Below, piece after piece: positions 59,181 through 64,000 of a stretch of DNA of 64,000 nucleotides. The position numbers and the translations under genes are program-made. Within the stretch, counting starts at the first letter, position 1; each line of letters opens with the position of its first letter. The notes beneath the pieces were generated by a model. That model saw only the letters and a program-made list of their open reading frames with translations. It ran no database searches and had not been told where the DNA came from. Location of the stretch: the NCBI GenBank assembly GCA_030949705.1, contig JAUZSF010000025.1:90498-154497 (forward strand). Direction: 5' to 3'. The DNA is from Robiginitomaculum sp. GTDB lineage: Bacteria > Pseudomonadota > Alphaproteobacteria > Caulobacterales > Maricaulaceae.

Positions 59181-60997
59181 TCAATAAACCAGTAAAGCGA
59201 TGAAGAGGGCGGCAAGGATCAGCGCTGTCCCCACGACCATGATCGCCATTTCGCGGTGTATGAGACCGCTTTGCAATGTTCTTGCCCGGGCCCCAAGCTT
59301 GATAGTGCCGCGCACGAATGAAAAAATCAGCCCGTCAATGCCGCGTTCATCGCCAAAGCGTGCCATGCGGCCAATGCCAAGTCCGAAGCGCCCAAGGGCC
59401 AAAACGCCGTCATATAAGGCGCGTTCCAATTGCTCGCACCGCCGGGCCAGAAAAAGCGCTGGTTGCACCACCCAGGTGTCAAATCCCCCGCCAATAGAAA
59501 ACCCCTGGTGTGACCACGGAAGAAGTGGCCCCAGCAGCCGTGGCGCCGGTATAAACCAGCCCAGCGACAGACCGCTTATGGCAGCTCAGGCCCAGAATTT
59601 GTGCCAGCGGGGTTTCCGGTAAATGGGCGTTGAGTTGTGCTGTGATAGACGGGAAAGCCGCCCCCAGCATCACCGCCAGTATCACCAGCCCGGCCAGTCC
59701 ACCGCCCATCCAACCCAGACCAATAAGGGGGGCGGTTTTCCGCCTTGCCGTGCCATAAAATGCGCAGCGCCCGGGCCATATAGGCCCCGGTCAAAACCGT
59801 GCCTGCCAGCGCAAAACTCGCCAACAGGGCTGCATGGGGTGAGGCCAACGCAGCGGCAATGATGGCGTCTTTGGAAAAGAAACCGCTTAGGGGCGGAATG
59901 CCAGCCAGCGCCAGGGCCGCCAACGCAAAGCCCATGAATATCCGTGGTCGGTCGCGTCCCACGCCTTTAAGGGCAGAAAATTCTGTACTTTCGCGGCTGT
60001 GCTGAAACACCCCCGCCCCCAGAAACAGGGAGCTTTTAATTGCCGCGTGGGCAATCAGATGCAACAGCGCCGCCAAGGGCACCCCGGCCCCCACCGCGAC
60101 CAGCATCAGGCCATATTGGCTGGAGGTTGAGGCGGCAAGCAGGCGCTTCAGATCACGTTCGCCCAGCGCAATCAGGCCCGTAACGATGGTGGTGATGCCG
60201 CCGACAATACCGACCACCAGCAGGGCTTGCGGCGGCAGCATGGGCGCGGTGCGGATTAACAGGATCGCCCCGGCGGCAACCAGCGTGGCCGAGTGCAGTA
60301 GTGCTGAAACCGGTGTTGGCCCGGCCATGGCCCGTTGCAACCAATCGTGCATGGGGGTCTGCGCCGATTTGCCCATGGCGGCGAGGAGCAGCAGGACCCC
60401 GGCGAGTATCGCCGTATTGCCACCGGTGGAGAGCGTTTTGGCGATATCACTGCTGCCCGTATTGGCTATCAGAATGAATGCCGCCAAATAAAGCCCCAGA
60501 TCAGCGCTGCGGGTCACCAGAAAAGCGCGCGTGGCGGCGGCTTTGACGCCGGGGCGGCGATACCAGAAACCAATCAGCAGATAGCTGCTAAGACCGATAA
60601 TTTCCCATGCCGAGAGCAGCAAAATCCAGTCGCCGGCCAGCACCAAGGTTTGCATGGCAGATATAAACAATAACATGGTGGCAAAAAAGCGAGGCTTTTC
60701 GGGGTCCTGTTTCATGTAGCCAGCGGCATAGATCAGCACCAGAGTACTGATTGTGGCTACCATGGTGGACAACAGTGCCGTTAACGGGGTGGCGGCAAGA
60801 TGCAAGGGCAGACCCGGTAGCCCGGGCAGGATCAACGCGCTGGACGTGCCGTTAAAGGCGTTGGTCAAAAGGGCAAGGTTGGCAAGCAGGCTGGCCATGC
60901 CCCCCAAAAGCGCCAGACCAGCAGAAGCACGCCGTACCAGCAGGGTCAGCAGGGCCACCAATAACGGCACCAGAATGGCGATGGCTATGAAAATCAC
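59181..60997 (-). CDS. nuoL: complex-I-like antiporter subunit, NuoL type (two one-base shifts)
   Basis: About 604 residues after removing one base from the six-C run (plus-strand G-run 59727-59732) and one from the four-base run at 59502-59505. The antiporter core is intact: SAWEIIGLSSYLLIGFWYRRPG, GKSAQTPMHDWLQRAMAGPTPVSALLHSATLVAAGA and LGERDLKRLLAASTSSQYGLMLVAVGAG. The C-terminal part contains the lateral-helix region and final anchor (ALYDGVLALGRFGLGIGRM..., VGTALILAALFIALLVY). Overlaps nuoK by four bases. Confidence 0.9.
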
Positions 60998-61305
60998 CCT
61001 TTTAACTCCACAGCTTCTTCCATTTCCACGGAACCTTTGGCGCGAAAACGGGCAATGGCAACACCAAAGCCAACGGCCATTTCGATGGCCATGACCGTCA
61101 TGACGATCAACACAAACATCTGCCCGGCGGGGGTATAGGGGTGTAAAAACCGCCAGAAGGCCACCAGATTGACCATGGCCCCGGCCAGGATCAGTTCGAC
61201 CCCCATCATGATCATCACCAGATTGGTTTGCGACAGGGCACCATAAATGCCAACGCCAAAAAGCGCCGCCCCGGTGGTGAGAGCCAGAAGCAATTCAATG
61301 CTCAT
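60994..61305 (-). CDS. nuoK: complex-I-like subunit, NuoK type
   Basis: 103 residues, three helices. LFGVGIYGALSQTNLVMIMMGVELILAGAMVNLVAF contains the conserved membrane Glu (GVELILAG), and VMTVMAIEMAVGFGVAIARFR carries the second. MrpC/NuoK-like subunits form part of the proton path next to the antiporters. It shares one base with nuoJ and four with nuoL. Confidence 0.95.
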   Translation of the reverse strand: MSIELLLALTTGAALFGVGIYGALSQTNLVMIMMGVELILAGAMVNLVAFWRFLHPYTPAGQMFVLIVMTVMAIEMAVGFGVAIARFRAKGSVEMEEAVELKG

Positions 61306-61817
61306 TAGCTGCTCCTTTTGATCGGCTGAATGGCCACGGCGGTGGCGGCAATCATGGCAGTCAAAATCGTGATGCCGGCGGTTTCAAAAATCAGCATGGA
61401 ACGGCCCAGAAGCTCTAATCCAAGGTCAACCGTTTGTTGCGCGGCATCGGGGGCGGTGGCGGCAATAGGGCCCCAGTCAACAAATATGGCGACCAGTACA
61501 GCCCCAACAAAGGACACAAAACCGGCCCACAAAGACAGGCGTTTCTGGTGGGTCATTTCCATGGTGCCCAAACCACCCGGATCCATCATGAACATCACCA
61601 TGAAAATGGCCATAATGCTCATTTCCGTGGCCATCATCATGATTTGCAATACCCCCAGAAATTCGGCCTGCATGGATAGAAACATGGCCCCCAGCGCGGT
61701 TTGTGAAAATAAGAGCGCCAAGGCCGAGCGGACCATGGAAAACGTGCGAAAAACCACAATGCCAAACCACACGGCGGCCAGGCCGAAGAATCCGATAAAG
61801 AACATTTGCGCGGTCAT
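61305..61817 (-). CDS. nuoJ: complex-I-like subunit, NuoJ type, methionine-rich
   Basis: 170 residues, about five helices. The first two helices (FIGFFGLAAVWFGIVVFRTFSMVRSALALLFSQTALGAMFLSMQAEFLGVLQI) match NuoJ. The conserved third helix, normally near VIVYAGAIMVLFLFVVMML, reads IMMMATEMSIMAIFMVMFMMDPGGLGTMEM here, with about a dozen methionines in 30 residues. An acidic residue is kept in it. It is coupled to nuoH by a four-base overlap. The methionine enrichment is unusual against ordinary NuoJ and fits with the metal-binding domain of the NuoD-like protein. Confidence 0.88.
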   Translation of the reverse strand: MTAQMFFIGFFGLAAVWFGIVVFRTFSMVRSALALLFSQTALGAMFLSMQAEFLGVLQIMMMATEMSIMAIFMVMFMMDPGGLGTMEMTHQKRLSLWAGFVSFVGAVLVAIFVDWGPIAATAPDAAQQTVDLGLELLGRSMLIFETAGITILTAMIAATAVAIQPIKRSS

Positions 61818-62713
61818 GAGGGCAACACCAGTACAAGCACACCAACGATAAAGATATTCAACAGGGCCAGCGGAATACCCAATTTCCAGAACCAGGCCAG
61901 CATATGCGCCTCGCGAATGCGCGGCATCATACGTCCGCTGAGCAACATGATGATTGTCACCCCAAATATTTTAAGGGCACTCCATGCCCATGGTGGTAAT
62001 ATTGGTCCCTGCCAGCCACCAAGGTAGAATACTACGGTGGCGGCGGCCAAGGTGATGATCAGAGCCAGACGGCCAAGGCGGAATACCGCGAGGCGAACGC
62101 CGCTATATTCAGCCTCAACCCCGCCGGCCAGTTCGCCTTTGGCAATGGGCAAATCAAAGGGCGGTAAAAAGGCCAGCGCCATGGCGGCAATAAAAAACAA
62201 AACAAAGCCCAAAGGCTGATAGATAATATTCCACACCTCTGCCTGAGACATCACAATATCCGTGGTGAATAAAGATTCAGCGCGCATGACAACCGCGGTG
62301 ATAGGCATCACCACCAGCATGGCATAGCCAATCAACTGGCCCAAAAAGCGCCAGCCACCAACCATGGCATAGGCCCCATCCGGACCCCATCCGGCCATAA
62401 GAAGGGCCACTAGCACATAGACCAGCGCCGCGTTTACGAATAAGGCCCCGGTGGCCAGGTTGGCCACAACCAGATTGGGGGTCAGCGGGATAACCGCAGC
62501 GGCGAGTACCGCCGAAAGCAATAGTAATACGGGGGCGACTTCGAAGAACAGCCGGTCTGGCTTGCGGGCAAGAATAGATTCGCGTCCAAGCAAGGCGATG
62601 CCGGCAAAGAGGGGCGCGGCCAGTCGGAACCTTCCACTGGTGGTCCACTCTTCGATTACCGCAACCATCCAGGCCCCCAGTGCCAGGGATACCAGCAATA
62701 AAACCGTTGTCAT
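61814..62713 (-). CDS. nuoH: complex-I-like subunit, NuoH type
   Basis: 299 residues from the ATG at 62713, which overlaps the NuoD-like stop (an apparent upstream start lies within that gene). About eight helices. The cytoplasmic-loop signature [34 protein letters not shown], which lines the entry to the quinone cavity in complex I, is well kept. The N-terminal helix region ([55 protein letters not shown]) is nearer to the Ech/Ehr/MBH-like H subunits than to NADH-linked NuoH. It anchors the NuoD-like subunit to the membrane. Confidence 0.9.
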   Translation of the reverse strand: MTTVLLLVSLALGAWMVAVIEEWTTSGRFRLAAPLFAGIALLGRESILARKPDRLFFEVAPVLLLLSAVLAAAVIPLTPNLVVANLATGALFVNAALVYVLVALLMAGWGPDGAYAMVGGWRFLGQLIGYAMLVVMPITAVVMRAESLFTTDIVMSQAEVWNIIYQPLGFVLFFIAAMALAFLPPFDLPIAKGELAGGVEAEYSGVRLAVFRLGRLALIITLAAATVVFYLGGWQGPILPPWAWSALKIFGVTIIMLLSGRMMPRIREAHMLAWFWKLGIPLALLNIFIVGVLVLVLPS

Positions 62714-63936
62714 GACTGTATCTCCCACGGCGACAGGTCCAGCGAGCCAATAGTCACCAATGCATCGCCCAATTCCTGTTGGTCGCACAGGGGTTCGATA
62801 AGGCCAAGGTGGTGAGTTGACGGAGTTTCCAACTTGGCCGCGACGACCTTTCCTTCTTCCAGGGTTACCCTTAAACGCGCCAGACCACGGGCGGTTTCAA
62901 CACTGGCTTTGCCTTTTGCCGTCACCTTATCCATGCTGGTGAGTTCAGGAATGGTGATGGTACCAGCCTCTTCGATCAGCGACAGGCTTTGCAATATTTC
63001 ATCCAGGCGAACATAAAAGCGCGCCAGAGTATCGCTTTGCGTCCGACCGGTAGGCACAAAGCCCAAGGCCGTCCATGTCTTATCCAAGCTACGTGCATCT
63101 TCGCCAATGCCAGCCGCACGGGCAACCGGGCCTCGTAAAGTGGCATCTGGAGAAAGATGGCCAATGCCAGCCATTCGCGCTTTTAACAACGGTGTTTTGT
63201 ATAATCGCCTGATCAGGGCTTCCAAGGCAGGCCGTTGCATGATGATTTCAGGCACAGGAGCCTGTTGTATTATTAATTGCAACCTCGCCGCGCGACGTAT
63301 CAGCCAGTTGAAACCGGTTTGTTGCCCAAACAGTGCCAGCCAGTTTAAGTGACTGGCCATGCGCTCTCGTTCCAGCGCCCCGGCGCGTGCCCGGGCAATA
63401 TCATCGGGAATTTCTATCCCAGCGGCATTTTCCAACGCCTTGCAGGCCAGCAGTCGATAGGCAACCGGTGCCAATGGCTCTTGCTGTGACAAATGTTCAA
63501 CAAAATGGGCCGTCCCGGTGGGAGAGGCTGGCAGAAGGCTTTTATCACCTGTTCCAGCGCTGACTTTTGATTTAGCAATCGTGTCACCATCCAAGGTAAA
63601 GGTAAGCAGCAACCCGCTGGCTAAGCCTGGGAAAAATGGACCAAAGGGAGCGTCAATCCACTCCATAGGCAAGCCATCACCACTGCGCGGCAGATCTTTG
63701 GTGACATCTATCATCGACATGAAGTCCATATCACCATGATCCATACCGGCATGCCCCATCTTGCTGTGATCATGACTATGCTCTTCTTCTGCCTTGTTAT
63801 CCTTTGGCACCAAAAACATGCCGCATTTGGGGCAGGAGCCTGGCCCTTTTTGCACCACGTCTGGGTGCATGGGGCAGGTGTAATCAGCCTCAGCGTCTTC
63901 TGATCGCGATGGAGTGATGCTCAAGTGGAAACTCAT
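62710..63936 (-). CDS. NuoD-like large subunit fused to an N-terminal heavy-metal-binding domain
   Basis: 408 residues. Residues 19-44 form a heavy-metal-binding domain (CPMHPDV, then CPKCGM), as found on copper ATPases and CusB-like proteins. Residues 49-75 are a His/Met linker ([21 protein letters not shown]). From about 90 on, it is a hydrogenase-large-subunit/NuoD fold: [77 protein letters not shown] and [12 protein letters not shown]. The nickel cysteines of hydrogenases are absent, and the GPxHP..HG histidines of complex I are [10 protein letters not shown]. No good ribosome binding site precedes the ATG; the frame is open for 18 further codons upstream and could continue off the window if the A-run there has an extra base. 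Confidence 0.82.
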   Translation of the reverse strand: MSFHLSITPSRSEDAEADYTCPMHPDVVQKGPGSCPKCGMFLVPKDNKAEEEHSHDHSKMGHAGMDHGDMDFMSMIDVTKDLPRSGDGLPMEWIDAPFGPFFPGLASGLLLTFTLDGDTIAKSKVSAGTGDKSLLPASPTGTAHFVEHLSQQEPLAPVAYRLLACKALENAAGIEIPDDIARARAGALERERMASHLNWLALFGQQTGFNWLIRRAARLQLIIQQAPVPEIIMQRPALEALIRRLYKTPLLKARMAGIGHLSPDATLRGPVARAAGIGEDARSLDKTWTALGFVPTGRTQSDTLARFYVRLDEILQSLSLIEEAGTITIPELTSMDKVTAKGKASVETARGLARLRVTLEEGKVVAAKLETPSTHHLGLIEPLCDQQELGDALVTIGSLDLSPWEIQS

Positions 63937-64000
63937 GTGATGATGATGTGAGACAGTTCCACTTATGTCTTGTTGTGCGGAAACCTTTTTTTATTTTCCA

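Noticed and set aside
1..64000. CRISPR arrays, tRNA or rRNA genes, insertion sequences, prophage
   Set aside because: I found no regularly spaced repeats, no tRNA-like cloverleaf in the gaps, and no transposase, integrase or phage gene.

Overview
The window is a bacterial chromosomal segment of moderately high GC, densely coded, with most neighbouring genes overlapping by 4 bases (ATGA or GTGA). The ribosomal block followed by a DegP-type protease and rarA, the nucleoside-degradation cluster with a two-domain ALDH16, and the NuoD-like/NuoH-type proteins all point to an alphaproteobacterium. I cannot fix the order; a Kordiimonadales-like marine lineage is only a guess. No rRNA, tRNA or CRISPR array was seen. 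About ten genes carry one-base shifts, nearly all inside homopolymers and including the essential rplF. The reads behind this assembly therefore probably had homopolymer errors, and I annotate these genes as whole.

Layout. (1) 1-8.2 kb: the end of the S10/spc operon and the alpha operon (rplX end, rplE, rpsN, rpsH, rplF, rplR, rpsE, rpmD, rplO, secY, adk, rpsM, rpsK, rpoA, rplQ), closed by a terminator. (2) 8.3-19.1 kb: periplasmic DegP-like protease, rarA, then pbpC and a bacterial alpha-2-macroglobulin on the minus strand. (3) 19.3-30.1 kb: threonine catabolism (kbl-tdh) and nucleoside salvage and catabolism (cdd, purine nucleoside phosphorylase, deoC, ALDH16, deoA, deoB, add). Nucleosides go to bases plus pentose phosphates, then glyceraldehyde-3-phosphate and acetaldehyde, then probably acetate. 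(4) 30.1-32.2 kb: feoA-feoB iron(II) uptake behind a probable Fur box.

(5) 32.3-49.3 kb: an amino-sugar/peptidoglycan-fragment locus. It holds a TonB-dependent receptor, a lipoprotein amidase, a NamZ-type exo-N-acetylmuramidase, a sodium symporter, a BadF-type sugar kinase, MurQ, a D-lactate-type FAD dehydrogenase, NagA, an SIS-type glucosamine-6-phosphate deaminase, a NagQ-like GntR repressor, a serine hydrolase and a TPR sulfotransferase. Together these form a nearly complete route from cell-wall fragments to fructose-6-phosphate and pyruvate. Three intergenic regions share a tandem TGGTATT motif that is a good candidate operator. (6) 49.4-56.3 kb: an AhpD-like gene with an in-frame TAG, then a copper/membrane-stress operon copA-copB-cti-permease. 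(7) 56.3-64.0 kb, minus strand, running off the right edge: seven complex-I-like genes in the order D-H-J-K-L-M-N without E, F, G or I. The NuoD-like subunit is fused to a heavy-metal-binding domain with a His/Met-rich linker and lacks both the nickel cysteines of hydrogenases and the quinone-site histidines of complex I. This is the most unusual system in the window.
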